DNA of 64,000 bases from Tahibacter soli (GTDB taxonomy: Bacteria; Pseudomonadota; Gammaproteobacteria; Xanthomonadales; Rhodanobacteraceae), in the NCBI RefSeq assembly GCF_025717065.2, contig NZ_JAOVZO020000001.1:62001-126000 (forward strand). The letters are read 5' to 3'. The notes below the pieces were generated by a model. The model did no database searches. It was not told where the DNA came from and worked only from the letters and a program-made list of their open reading frames with translations. Made by a program: the position numbers and the translations under genes. This document shows positions 11,115-19,795 of the stretch, piece by piece (positions within the stretch are counted from its first letter, which is position 1; the number at the start of each line of letters is the position of its first letter).

Positions 11115-11597
11115 ATGCCGCAGAACTTGATTTCTCTCGCCTGGACCGATGCCGAACTGGCCGAAGTCGATCAGGCGCTCACCACCTTGGAAACCCGTCT
11201 TGAAGGTCTCGCTTCCCTGTCGAACGCGCAGGTTCGCGCGTTGAACAAGATGGGCGACAAGTCCGAAGCTTTCGTGCGGCAGACCGTCAACGTGCTGGCG
11301 ATGAACCCGCAGGTGCTGCCGCCGTCGTTCAGCCTCGCCGAAACCCAGGGGGATCTTCGTGCGCTGGATCAGTTGCGGCCGCGCCTGGCCCGGCTCCGGC
11401 GGCTGACCGATCGCGCCGACGATACGACGATCGCGCTCGGCAGCGATCTGATGGCCGCTTCGCTCGAAGGCTATGCGCTGTTGAAGGTATCCGGCCGCAA
11501 CCAGGGGCTGGATTCGCTGCGCCAGGATCTGGCGGCGCGGTTCCGAAAGACGGGAGCGGCGAGCACGCCGGCCGAGGAGGAAACGCCGTCCGCATAG
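11115..11597 (+). CDS. Conserved hypothetical protein, helical
   Basis: A 160-residue soluble protein, rich in Leu, Ala, Asp and Arg and predicted by eye to be all-helical. It has no signal peptide or membrane segment and no catalytic motif that I recognise. The pattern ALNKMGDKSEAFVRQT followed by LGSDLMAASLEGYALLK recalls small hypothetical proteins found in many proteobacteria. The last twenty residues are a Thr/Glu/Ala-rich tail. ATG 11115 starts MPQNLISLAW. The gene stands alone, followed by about 180 bases and then the 21-bp repeat array. Confidence 0.65.
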   Translation: MPQNLISLAWTDAELAEVDQALTTLETRLEGLASLSNAQVRALNKMGDKSEAFVRQTVNVLAMNPQVLPPSFSLAETQGDLRALDQLRPRLARLRRLTDRADDTTIALGSDLMAASLEGYALLKVSGRNQGLDSLRQDLAARFRKTGAASTPAEEETPSA

Positions 11598-11780
11598 TCT
11601 GAGCAGATGGCAGGGCCGATGCCGCCGCACCGCGCCGGCATCCGCTACTGGCTTGGGTCGACGAGGCCGCCGCAAGGGCGGCCTCGTTCGTTGAGGGCCA
11701 CTGCCGGGATCGGGCCTCGTTTTCGCGGGCTCTTCCCGCGCCCACAGCCCGCCGCAACACGTTTCGAACGCCAATTTTGC

Positions 11781-12055
11781 CGCGTGAGTATCCAGCAGTC
11801 AGCCGTGAGTGATCATCAGTCAGCGTTGAGTGGCCATCACCCGGCGGTGAGTAAAAATCACTCACGCGTGAGTATCCGCATGCTCGGCGCCGAGTGGCCA
11901 GCAGTCACGCGTGAGTGAAAATTACTCGACGTCGAGTGCTTGGCACTCACGGGCGAGTAAAAATCACTCGCGCGTGAGTAGTGAGGTACTCACGCGCGAG
12001 TGATTTTTACTCGCGGCCGAGTGATTTTCACTCAAGCGTGACTGCTGGCTACTCA
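11781..12055. repeat. Array of ~13 units of a 21-bp repeat with alternating GAGT / ACTC boxes
   Basis: About 275 bases are built from a 9+12 pattern: a GTGAGT-like half-site (often CGCGTGAGT), twelve bases ending in its complement ACTCA or ACTCG, then the next half-site. The period is 21 bases, close to two turns of the DNA helix. Neighbouring boxes form palindromes such as ACTCACGCGTGAGT and ACTCGCGCGTGAGT, and A/T-rich spacers such as AAAAATC recur. The units are diverged rather than identical. In one plus-strand frame they read as a seven-residue repeat (SAVSDHQ, SALSGHH), but that frame closes at 11918 and I do not regard it as a gene. The last unit contains the stop codon of the RadC-like gene. 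Confidence 0.8.
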
Positions 12056-12693
12056 TCGCGCTTTCTGGCGGTTCGGCCCGGTTTCCGGCCGCTCGTTTCG
12101 GCGCCCGGGATCGGGGGCGAGAGACGATGTAAGGCCTTGATTCTTAGGGGGCTTCCGTACACCGAAACCGCAGAACGCGTCGTCACGACCAGATGATCCA
12201 GTACCGCCACGCCCAGTGCGCCCAGGTTCACTTGCAGGTACTCGGTAAGCTCGATGTCGAGCTGCGACGGCTCAGCGTACCCGGACGGATGGTTGTGCGC
12301 GAAAACCGCCGCGGCCGCGTTGCACGCGAGCGCCGACTTCACGACCTCGCGAAGATGCACCTCCGTACGGTCAATGGTCCCGGCGAACAGTTCGCGAAAC
12401 TCGATCAGGCGGTGGCGTACGTCGAGCCACGCTACGGCGAACACTTCGCGTTCATACGCGCCGAGCCGCAGCCGGAACCAGTCCGCGACAAGCGACGGCT
12501 TCGCCAACAGCGCGCCGGGATCCCGCGCGCGGCTCTCGATGACGGCCAGTGCGCGCTGTATCAACCGATCGTCGCGCGCTTGCTCTTGCCGTTGCTGCTC
12601 GGTCGAGATGTAGCGTTCTGATCTGGCTATGCCACGTGCTTCGCCAGCGTGGCGAAGGGCGGGTTGCATCATGCCTGTGCGCTTCCTGCTCAT
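12049..12693 (-). CDS. RadC-like JAB domain protein
   Basis: A 214-residue member of the RadC/JAB (MPN+) family, which has a metalloprotease-like fold of unproven biochemical function. The diagnostic zinc-site motif AHNHPSGYAEPSQLDIELT is present, preceded by the conserved acidic strand and followed by LGVAVLDHLVVT. It lacks the N-terminal helix-hairpin-helix part of chromosomal RadC. This short form is common in mobile and accessory regions, which fits the surroundings. ATG 12693 is preferred, though an in-frame GTG at 12738 would add 15 residues. The C-terminus (GRKPGRTARKRDE) is basic and ends within the 21-bp repeat array. Confidence 0.85.
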   Translation of the reverse strand: MSRKRTGMMQPALRHAGEARGIARSERYISTEQQRQEQARDDRLIQRALAVIESRARDPGALLAKPSLVADWFRLRLGAYEREVFAVAWLDVRHRLIEFRELFAGTIDRTEVHLREVVKSALACNAAAAVFAHNHPSGYAEPSQLDIELTEYLQVNLGALGVAVLDHLVVTTRSAVSVYGSPLRIKALHRLSPPIPGAETSGRKPGRTARKRDE

Positions 12694-12868
12694 GCCGGCG
12701 ATGGTGATGCAATCGCATATTTTCCACAATTGAACCACGGTGGTTCATCTCGTGCCCGACATGCAGCGGGCATAGCTTGCCTTCACCGGCCCAGCGGTTA
12801 TCGATCGACGCCCGATCTCTCCATCCTCCGTGGTACTGTGTCCATACGTAACCGTCTTCTCGGTCGCC

Positions 12869-13693
12869 ATGGACGCTCCCGCAACGCCAGTCGAACACTC
12901 GCCGGAGCCTTCGGGCGCAGCCGAGCCGTTCGCGTCGCGGTTTGCAGTCGGCGGCAGCTACTCGAAGAAAGATATCTACGCGCTTTGCAACGTCCCGCGC
13001 GAGAGGCAGGGCGGCCCTTGGCATACGGGTTACGCTGAATTCCAAGGCGTGTGGTTCTTGTTCTGCAACGTCGGCGACGTCGCGCGCACGGGCCACGACT
13101 ACGGTGATCGGTTCGAGGGCGACGTGCTTCAGTGGTATGGCAAGACAGGTTCTCGCCCGAACCATCCGTCGATCCGCGCGCTACTCGACCCCGCAACCCC
13201 AGTCCTCATCTTCTACCGTGCCAACAACCGCGACCCCTTCACCTACCGCGGTCGCGCTCGCGCCGTCAGTAGCGACGGCAGCGATCCGGTTCGCGTCGTC
13301 TGGGCGTTCGACGACAGCGCTGTGCCGTCGCTAGAAACGCTCGCACAGGAAGTCGTCGACGACGCCACGTCGTACGTCGAAGGCGCCGTAAAGCAAATCA
13401 CCGTCAACGCGTACGAGCGCAACCCGCAAGCGCGCCGCGCGTGCATCGCGTGCTACGGCGCTACCTGTACGGTGTGCGGCTTTCGCTTCGATACGGTCTA
13501 CGGCGATATCGGCGCCGGTTTCATCGAAGTGCATCACCTGAAGCCGCTGTCGCTGGCCGGTGGCGAGTACGTACTCGATCCGATCGAAGACCTGCGCCCC
13601 GTTTGCTCGAACTGCCATTCGATGCTGCATCGGCATCGGCCACCACTGTCGATCGAAGATCTCATCGATAGATTGCAGCGCGCGAAGAAATAG
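12869..13693 (+). CDS. HNH endonuclease domain protein
   Basis: A 274-residue protein with a C-terminal HNH nuclease domain. The zinc pair CTVCGF is followed by FIEVHHLKPL (the HH catalytic pair) and DLRPVCSNCHSMLHR, which supplies the second zinc pair and the final His. The N-terminal ~170 residues carry a beta-rich domain with FQGVWFLFCNVG and LIFYRAN, as seen in predicted restriction-type HNH proteins where the front part recognises DNA. ATG 12869 (MDAPATP) is chosen over an in-frame GTG at 12830. It lies head-to-head with the RadC-like gene. A role in restriction is plausible from domain architecture, but no methylase partner is nearby. Confidence 0.85.
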   Translation: MDAPATPVEHSPEPSGAAEPFASRFAVGGSYSKKDIYALCNVPRERQGGPWHTGYAEFQGVWFLFCNVGDVARTGHDYGDRFEGDVLQWYGKTGSRPNHPSIRALLDPATPVLIFYRANNRDPFTYRGRARAVSSDGSDPVRVVWAFDDSAVPSLETLAQEVVDDATSYVEGAVKQITVNAYERNPQARRACIACYGATCTVCGFRFDTVYGDIGAGFIEVHHLKPLSLAGGEYVLDPIEDLRPVCSNCHSMLHRHRPPLSIEDLIDRLQRAKK

Positions 13694-13782
13694 CGCTTCG
13701 AACCCGCGACGCCGGCACGACTCCGCTCGTCTACTGGCCTGCCACCGCTTCGACGCCTCATCTCATCGCAGCAGGACCACCC

Positions 13783-14244
13783 ATGACCCAAAACAACCTC
13801 CGCCACCACCTCGCCACCAACCCCACCGTCCGCACCCAGATCGCCGCCCCCGACGACGGCAGCCCCGAAATCGCCTGGGGCGACACGTTCTTCTACGCCT
13901 GCGACGCGAGCGGCCGGCCCGCCAAGATGCCGTTTGCGACCATCGTGATCAAAGACTACGCCGGCTTCGACACCGCCTCGCAACTCGATCGCGGTGGCTT
14001 GTTTCGCCTCAACATCGAAGTCGGAAAACACAAATTTGAGGAATTGTTCGGCTTCGCGCCGAAGGCGCTCGACGCGCATCGCGACGCGTTCGATTTCACG
14101 GCGCTCGACCGGCTGTTCCCGCATCCGCTGTACGGCGCGCACGGCTGGGCGTCGATCATCAATCCGTCGGATGCGTCGCGGGATGCGGTGCTCGCGCTGC
14201 TCGACTTCTCGCTGGCTCGCGCGCTCGGTCGTGTGGCGGCTTGA
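13783..14244 (+). CDS. DUF6194-like protein
   Basis: A 153-residue soluble protein. The order of blocks WGDTFFYACDASGR, PFATIVIKDY, LDRGGLFRLNIEVG and HPLYGAHGWASIINPS matches what I recall of the DUF6194 family, for which no function is known. No signal peptide or transmembrane segment is visible. ATG 13783 is the natural start. It lies 89 bases after the HNH gene, on the same strand, but with no obvious ribosome binding site linking them. Confidence 0.7.
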   Translation: MTQNNLRHHLATNPTVRTQIAAPDDGSPEIAWGDTFFYACDASGRPAKMPFATIVIKDYAGFDTASQLDRGGLFRLNIEVGKHKFEELFGFAPKALDAHRDAFDFTALDRLFPHPLYGAHGWASIINPSDASRDAVLALLDFSLARALGRVAA

Positions 14245-14277
14245 ACCTTCTTCGCCGCGGCGTTCTCAAGCGGTCCT

Positions 14278-15440
14278 TCGCTCTTCGGCCCACGAGCATG
14301 TAAAGATTCCGGCGACGATTCTTCGAGCCGATAGTTGCAACGCGTCGCTCCATAAGCCGCATCGCGGTAGCACATTCCGATTCGCGTCACGATTCGACGA
14401 CCGGAACCCTATGCTCCGCGCCGGCCGATCTCGTCGATACGGCCGCTCGCTCCGGCTTTAGCTCCGGCGCCGACCGTCGGCCAAGAAGTAGGGGATTGCT
14501 CGTACTGCCGCGTCACGAGAGCGCATCCTGCCGAGTGCTCCCATGCCGTCGCTGTCCCAACTCGTCTGCGTTACCGCGCTTCTCGCCATCGCACCGCTTG
14601 CGACCGCTCAGGATTCGATACTCAACGCTCTTGACGGTCCGATACTGCGCCTTGCCCCAGGCGAATCCGGCACGTTGCGCCTGCGTGTGCAATCCGCAAC
14701 GCCCGTGTGGACGAAAATGCTCGCGTCCGAAACGACGGACGACGAGTACGAATTCGTGCCGATCGGCGCCGCGGAAGGCTGCGCCGACCTCGAGCCGCAG
14801 GATTTCGGCCGCTTCGTCACGTTCGATCCGACCGTCGCCGGCGGCGATATCGAATGTGTCTATGCGGTGCATCGCGCAGTCGATTCGATCAACGATCTGT
14901 CAATGGACCTCATGCCGTCGAACGGCAGCGGCTTTCCTATTTCCGGTGGTGTCGCGCTGCGCTTCGGCGTCGTTCCCGACCTGCGGTTCGACGTGCGGCA
15001 GGAGTCCGTCGCGTTGCTGCCGGACGGGCGTGCGCAAAGCGTGGTGTCGCTGGTCGTGCGGCAATCGTCCGACGTCGCGTTGACCGGCGTCACTGCCGGG
15101 TTCTGCTGGCTCGGGAATGTCCCGGGGTTTCTGATGGACGGCAACTTCCGCGGTGGTTGTCCCGGGCCCGCGCCCGGCGGCGGTTTCTGCTTCAACGGCG
15201 GCTACGGGTTTGCGCTGCCGACGTTCGCGCCGCACGAAGCGACGACCTGCCGCGTGCGGCTGACGAGCCTCGAAGCCTATACGACGCCGTTGTCCTATCC
15301 GATCCAGTTGATCACGTGGTTGATGCGCGATGCCGCGACGGGCGGCAGTGTCATCGCGTCGTCGGGGACCCTCCGTTTTCTCACGATCGACATGGACGCG
15401 ATCTTCCGCGACCCGTTCGAATAGCGGCGATCGATCGAAA
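14278..15440. repeat. Segmental duplication, copy A (partner at 18530-19688)
   Basis: About 1.16 kb containing an exported-protein gene and ~265 bases of upstream DNA is repeated at 18530-19688 in the same orientation. The coding parts are nearly identical. The upstream parts are recognisably related but more diverged, sharing for example CCGCGCCGGCCGATCTCG. Similarity stops just after the stop codon, at GCGGCGATCGAT. No transposase or terminal repeat was seen at the edges. Confidence 0.85.
14543..15424 (+). CDS. Exported protein of unknown function, copy A, with IFRDPFE C-terminus
   Basis: A 293-residue protein with a Sec signal peptide (MPSLSQLVCVTALLAIAPLA, cleavage near TAQ-D). It has a beta-strand-rich body, scattered cysteines that could form disulfides, and a glycine-rich GPAPGGGFCFNGGYGF segment around residues 210-230. 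The C-terminus is DAIFRDPFE, one of a set of similar tails on exported proteins across this window. I do not recognise a characterised family. It differs from copy B at 18795 by only a small number of residues in the mature part. No strong Shine-Dalgarno sequence precedes the ATG. Confidence 0.75.
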   Translation: MPSLSQLVCVTALLAIAPLATAQDSILNALDGPILRLAPGESGTLRLRVQSATPVWTKMLASETTDDEYEFVPIGAAEGCADLEPQDFGRFVTFDPTVAGGDIECVYAVHRAVDSINDLSMDLMPSNGSGFPISGGVALRFGVVPDLRFDVRQESVALLPDGRAQSVVSLVVRQSSDVALTGVTAGFCWLGNVPGFLMDGNFRGGCPGPAPGGGFCFNGGYGFALPTFAPHEATTCRVRLTSLEAYTTPLSYPIQLITWLMRDAATGGSVIASSGTLRFLTIDMDAIFRDPFE

Positions 15441-15486
15441 CCCCGCTGTCCCGCCGCGGTGCATCACACCATCCCGGTAGCGACCG

Positions 15487-17364
15487 TCAGCGCAACAACG
15501 CCGCATAGCGACAAGCCACGACGCCCTCGAAGTTGTCGTGAAAAACGACTTCACCAGGCCCCGACGGCGCGCCGTATTCGTACGCGCCCAGGTCCGGCGT
15601 ATCGGGCCAGACGCGCGCCAGGCCGCGCTGGTCGGTCGCGGGCTGGGCGCTGGCGCAGCCCACGCCCGCATCGATCGCCGCGCTGCCCGCGGGCAGCGCC
15701 AGGGTCGGCGTGTCGCCGCCGTTGTCGGCCAGCGCGCCCAGCGTGATCGCGTCCGCCAGCGGCACGGGGCCCTGGGCGTCGTCGTTGTTGTTGACCGAAC
15801 CGATCAGGTTCGCGCCGACGTAGCGCAGCTGCGCGGCGTTGGTATTGCTGCCGCTGCCGCGAAAGTTGACGACCTGATTCGCGCTCGCGCCGTTGGCGGC
15901 GGTATTGCCGGTCACCAGGGAATTGCTCAGGGTCAGCAGGGCGACGCTGGCTGCGCCGTCGGCGATGCGATTGCCGATCGCCACCGAATAGATGCCTGCG
16001 CCGTCACCCGGCCCCTGGTCGGCATTGGTCCGGACGATGCTGTTATTGGCAATCGTGGAAAAGTTGACGCTTACCGTGCCGTTGAGGTTGAAGATCGCGC
16101 CGCCCAGGCCCGAGCCGTCGCGGCCCGGGTTGGATGAGCCGGCGCCCGCGCCGCCGTTGGCGCTGTTGCCGCTCAAGGTGGTGTTGACCAAGCTCAGCGT
16201 GCCGGCGTGATTGAAGATCGCCCCGCCCATGCCCGCGCCGCCGCCGCCGTTGCCGCTGGGGCTTCTGCCCGCGCCGCCGCCGAAACCGCCGCGGCCTTGC
16301 GGCGAGCTGCTGAACCCGCCGCCGCCGCCGCCGCCGAAACCGCCGAAACCGCCCGTCACGCCGGAAGGCGCGCCGCACCAGCCGCCGCCGCCGCCGAAAC
16401 CGCCGCCGCCGCCCGCGCCCACGCTGGACAGGCCACCGTTGCCGAACGCGCCGCCCGCGCCGTTGCCGGAACCGGCACCGGAACCGCCGCCGCCGCCCAC
16501 GCCGCCGCCGCCCGCGCCGGCGCCTTGTCCCACGTCGCCGCCGCTGCCGCCGTCGCCGGGCGGGATCGAGCCCAGGCGTCCCAGTCCGCCGCCGACGCCG
16601 CCGGCGGCAGCGTTGCCGTTGGCGCCGTCGGCGCCGGCCAGGAATCCGCCGCCGCCACCGCCGCCGCCGGAACCGGCCACGCCGCCGTTCCCGCCGTAGC
16701 TCGCGCCGAGGGGGCCGCCGAAACCGCCGCCGGTATAGAACTGGCCGTCCTGGCCCATGCCGGCGCCGCCGTAGATGTTGCCTGACGTGTTGCCGCCGCC
16801 GCCTTGGGCGACGTTGCCGGTCAACGTCACGCTGTCGAGCGCCAGCGTGCCCTGATTGAAGACCGCGCCGCCCATGCCGGCGCCGCTGCCGCCGAAGCTG
16901 CTGTCGCCGCCGCGGGCATAGCCGTCGGCGATGGTCAGGTGATCCAGGCGCAGTTCTCCGGCCGGCAATTGCATGCCGCCGGAAACATAGAAAAAGCGAA
17001 AGCCGTTCGCCGCCGTGGTATCGGCGTGCGTGGCCTGCAGGCGCGCGCCGTGGCCGCGGATCGTGATGGTCGAGGCGATCGGCGGCAAGGCATTCGGCCC
17101 GTACCAGAAGTTGTTCGCCGCGCCGAAACCGTAGACGCAGCCCGCGCCCAGATCCAGCGTGTCGCCGCCGTTGGCGTTGGCCGCGTCGATGGCGGCGATC
17201 AGGGCCGCGCTGTCGCCGACGCCGTCGGTGCAGCCGATCGTCGTGGCGTGCGCGTTCGGCAGCAGTGCGGGCGCGATCAGGATCAGAGCGCCCAGGCGCG
17301 CCGGCCATGCGGCGCGCGGCGAGGTGAGGCGAACAACGCGAAAAACCGGGACGATGGCCGACAT
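15487..17364 (-). CDS. Exported glycine-rich beta-helix protein (choice-of-anchor Q type)
   Basis: A 625-residue protein with an N-terminal signal (hydrophobic stretch about residues 20-40, ending PNAHAT). It then shows right-handed beta-helix repeats of polymorphic outer-membrane/choice-of-anchor Q type: TITIRGHGARL, LRLDHLTIADG and GGAVFNQGTLALDSVTLTGN. The middle third (about residues 190-380) is an expanded Gly-rich low-complexity block encoded by GGC-rich repeats. The C-terminal part returns to the helix pattern and ends in the choice-of-anchor Q signature AIDAGVG..C......TDQRGLARVW...DLGAYEYG. A VFHDNFE motif follows, 13 residues before the end. It is probably a surface or secreted structural protein. 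The strong strand asymmetry of this block creates large spurious frames on the opposite strand. Confidence 0.8.
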   Translation of the reverse strand: MSAIVPVFRVVRLTSPRAAWPARLGALILIAPALLPNAHATTIGCTDGVGDSAALIAAIDAANANGGDTLDLGAGCVYGFGAANNFWYGPNALPPIASTITIRGHGARLQATHADTTAANGFRFFYVSGGMQLPAGELRLDHLTIADGYARGGDSSFGGSGAGMGGAVFNQGTLALDSVTLTGNVAQGGGGNTSGNIYGGAGMGQDGQFYTGGGFGGPLGASYGGNGGVAGSGGGGGGGGFLAGADGANGNAAAGGVGGGLGRLGSIPPGDGGSGGDVGQGAGAGGGGVGGGGGSGAGSGNGAGGAFGNGGLSSVGAGGGGGFGGGGGWCGAPSGVTGGFGGFGGGGGGGFSSSPQGRGGFGGGAGRSPSGNGGGGAGMGGAIFNHAGTLSLVNTTLSGNSANGGAGAGSSNPGRDGSGLGGAIFNLNGTVSVNFSTIANNSIVRTNADQGPGDGAGIYSVAIGNRIADGAASVALLTLSNSLVTGNTAANGASANQVVNFRGSGSNTNAAQLRYVGANLIGSVNNNDDAQGPVPLADAITLGALADNGGDTPTLALPAGSAAIDAGVGCASAQPATDQRGLARVWPDTPDLGAYEYGAPSGPGEVVFHDNFEGVVACRYAALLR

Positions 17365-17530
17365 GCGACAGACTCACGGGAGGCGAGGAATTCTGCTGTG
17401 TCTATCGGAATTCGCAGGCCCGAACTGTCGTCGTTTCTCTACCGGTCGCGCGCTATGCCAAAGCCCGCGCGCGGTTGCTCGCCTGCTCCTCACCGGACCA
17501 GTCCACGCCGCAACGAGGTTACGAACGCCG

Positions 17531-18415
17531 ATGAAACCACTGGAACTCGCTCGACTTTCTCTCGAAGGCCTGTCGGTCGGCGATGCGTTCGGCCAGTGCT
17601 TCTTTGCGCTCGACGATGCGGAGGCCGCGATCGCGTCGCGCCGCCTGCCGGACGCGCCGTGGTACTACACCGACGATACCGAGATGACGTTGTCCGTCAT
17701 CGCCTCGCTCGCGCGCTACGGTCGAATCGAGCAAGACACACTTGCCGCCGACTTCGCGTCGCGCTACTCGTACGAACGCGCCTACGGTCCGTCCATGCAT
17801 CGCACGCTGGCCCGTATCCGCGAGGGAGAAGATTGGCGCAATGTTGCCAATGCTGCGTTCGGCGGGCAGGGTTCGTGGGGCAACGGTGCAGCGATGCGCG
17901 CTGCGCCGATCGGCGCATTCTTTGCGCACGATCTCGACGTCGTTCGAGAGGAAGCGCGCAGGTCGGCAGTGGTCACGCACGCGCATGACGAAGCCGTTGC
18001 CGGCGCTATCGCGGTCGCTCTCGGTGCGGCGCTCTGGGCGCGATGCGGCGTCGACGGTCGCTGCCCGAAGGGTGACGAGTTCCTGGGCGAGGTTGCGTCG
18101 CGAGTCCCCGAGAGCGAGGTGAGGTCGCGGTTGCAGCGGGCGATATCGATAGGCTCGAGCGCAACGCCAGGTTTCGCCGTATCCGCACTCGGCAACGGCA
18201 CCGACATGTCGGCACCCGATACCGTGCCGTTCGCCTTGTGGTGTTGCGCTCATGCAGGCGACAGTTATCCGGGCGCGATGTGGCTTGCGGTCAGCGCGGG
18301 CGGCGACCGCGATACGCTCTGCGCCATCGTCGGCGGTATCGTTGCGCTGCGAGTGGGCGTCGCCGGCATACCCTCGTCGTGGATCGCCTGTCGGGAATCG
18401 CTGCCGGTCGTTTGA
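17531..18415 (+). CDS. ADP-ribosylglycohydrolase family protein
   Basis: A 294-residue cytoplasmic enzyme of the ADP-ribosylglycohydrolase/crystallin J1 family, which removes ADP-ribose from modified macromolecules using a dinuclear metal site. Metal-binding motifs are visible: GDAFGQ at ~17, DDTEMT at 48-53, and the C-terminal SAGGDRDTLCAIVGGI near 255-270. ATG 17531 starts directly with the family N-terminus (ELARLSLEGLSVGDA); the open frame extends upstream to 17159 but without homology. It stands alone between the beta-helix gene (divergent) and duplication copy B. The substrate cannot be read from sequence. Confidence 0.88.
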   Translation: MKPLELARLSLEGLSVGDAFGQCFFALDDAEAAIASRRLPDAPWYYTDDTEMTLSVIASLARYGRIEQDTLAADFASRYSYERAYGPSMHRTLARIREGEDWRNVANAAFGGQGSWGNGAAMRAAPIGAFFAHDLDVVREEARRSAVVTHAHDEAVAGAIAVALGAALWARCGVDGRCPKGDEFLGEVASRVPESEVRSRLQRAISIGSSATPGFAVSALGNGTDMSAPDTVPFALWCCAHAGDSYPGAMWLAVSAGGDRDTLCAIVGGIVALRVGVAGIPSSWIACRESLPVV

Positions 18416-18529
18416 TCAATCAGGTTCCGTGAGATGGCGGCACCGATGTTATGGCGACGCCGACCGCGCCGACACGCGCAACTTCCATGCACATCGCTTG
18501 ACCCGACCCAAAACCTGCGTCGACAGGCG

Positions 18530-19688
18530 GCCCGGAGCTCTTGTGCGTGTAACGATTCCTGAAACGATTCTTTCGGCCCTGGAATCTGCAACGCGTTGTT
18601 CCATAAGGCCGCATCGCCGTAGCGCGTTACGATTCGTGTAACGATTCGACGACTGGAACCTTGTGCTCCGCGCCGGCCGATCTCGTCGATACGGCCTCTC
18701 GCTCCGGCTTCGGCTCCAGCACCGACTGGCGGCAAAGAAGTAGGGGCTTGCTCGTGCTGCCGCGTCACGAGAGCGCATCCTGCCGAGCGCTCCCATGTTG
18801 TCGCTGCCTCATCTCGTCTGCGTTACCGCACTTCTCGCCATCGCGCCCGTTACGAACGCCCAGGATTCAGTGCTCAGCGCTCCGGACGGTCCGATACTGC
18901 GCCTTGCCCCAGGCGAATCCGGCACGTTGCGCCTGCGTGTGCAATCCGCAACGCCCGTGTGGACGAAGATGCTCGCGTCCGAAGCGACGGACGACGAGTA
19001 CGAATTCGTGCCGATCGGCGCCGCGGAAGGCTGCGCCGATCTCGAGCCGCAGGATTTCGGCCGCTTCGTCACGTTCGATCCGACCGTCGCCGGCGGCGAT
19101 ATCGAATGCGTTTATGCGGTGCATCGCGCAATCGATTCGATCAACGATCTGTCGATGGACCTCATGCCGTCGAACGGCAGCGGCTTTCCGATTTCCGGCG
19201 GTGTCGCGCTGCGCTTCGGCGTCGTTCCCGATTTGCGGTTCGATGTGCGGCAGGAGTCCGTCGCGTTGCTGCCGGACGGGCGTGCGCAAAGCGTGGTGTC
19301 GCTGGTCGTGTGGCAATCGTCCGACGTCGCGTTGACCGGCGTCACTGCCGGGTTCTGCTGGATCGGGAATGTCCCGGGGTTTCTGATGGACGGCAACTTC
19401 CGGGGCGGTTGTCCCGGGCCCGCGCCCGGCGGCGGTTTCTGCTTCGACGGCGGCTACGGTTTTGCGCTGCCGACGTTCGCGCCGCACGAAGCGACGACCT
19501 GCCGCGTGCGGCTGACGAGCCTCGAAGCCTATACGACCCCGTTGTCCTATCCGATCCAGTTGATCACGTGGTTGATGCGCGATGCCGCGACGGGCGGCAG
19601 TGTCATCGCGTCGTCGGGGGCCATCCATTTTCTCACGATCGACCTGGACGCGATCTTCCGCGACCGGTTCGAATAGCGGCGATCGATT
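18530..19688. repeat. Segmental duplication, copy B (partner at 14278-15440)
   Basis: Second copy of the ~1.16 kb unit. It fills most of the otherwise gene-free stretch 18416-18794 as well as the following gene. Its upstream part contains several ACGATTC repeats, for example GTGTAACGATTC and TACGATTCGTGTAACGATTC, only partly kept in copy A. These could be binding sites or simply divergence. No mobile-element ends were recognised. Confidence 0.85.
18795..19676 (+). CDS. Exported protein of unknown function, copy B, with IFRDRFE C-terminus
   Basis: A 293-residue near-duplicate of the protein at 14543-15424, of identical length. Differences concentrate in the signal peptide (MLSLPHLVCVTALLAIAPVT) and at a few positions such as R/W in VVLSLVV-QSSD and N/D in FCFDGG. 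Mature sequence, cysteine pattern, glycine-rich loop and C-terminal tail are conserved, so both copies are probably functional or very recently duplicated. The function is unknown. The tail IFRDRFE belongs to the recurrent C-terminal motif of exported proteins in this window. Confidence 0.75.
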   Translation: MLSLPHLVCVTALLAIAPVTNAQDSVLSAPDGPILRLAPGESGTLRLRVQSATPVWTKMLASEATDDEYEFVPIGAAEGCADLEPQDFGRFVTFDPTVAGGDIECVYAVHRAIDSINDLSMDLMPSNGSGFPISGGVALRFGVVPDLRFDVRQESVALLPDGRAQSVVSLVVWQSSDVALTGVTAGFCWIGNVPGFLMDGNFRGGCPGPAPGGGFCFDGGYGFALPTFAPHEATTCRVRLTSLEAYTTPLSYPIQLITWLMRDAATGGSVIASSGAIHFLTIDLDAIFRDRFE

Positions 19689-19795
19689 TCGGCCGTTGAC
19701 TTGCGAGGCACATCCCCGTTCGCGCAACCGAATAGGGCGTTCGATAGCCATGTGGTCGGCACAGCGCCGAAATCCGCGTACAAATCGTGACGCGC

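Noticed and set aside
11607-11918. Plus-strand 103-codon frame with a seven-residue repeat (SAVSDHQ-like)
   Set aside because: It is the translation of the 21-bp array; it lacks a ribosome site and its first half overlaps low-quality Arg/Pro-rich sequence.
11781-12055. CRISPR array
   Set aside because: Units are 21 bases with no separate spacer/repeat pattern, repeats are diverged, and no cas gene is present.
16043-17377. Long Arg-rich frame opposite/overlapping the beta-helix gene, and the Pro-rich and Ala-rich plus-strand frames at 16207-16785
   Set aside because: Shadows created by GGC-rich coding; only the frame with signal peptide and choice-of-anchor Q signature is convincing.
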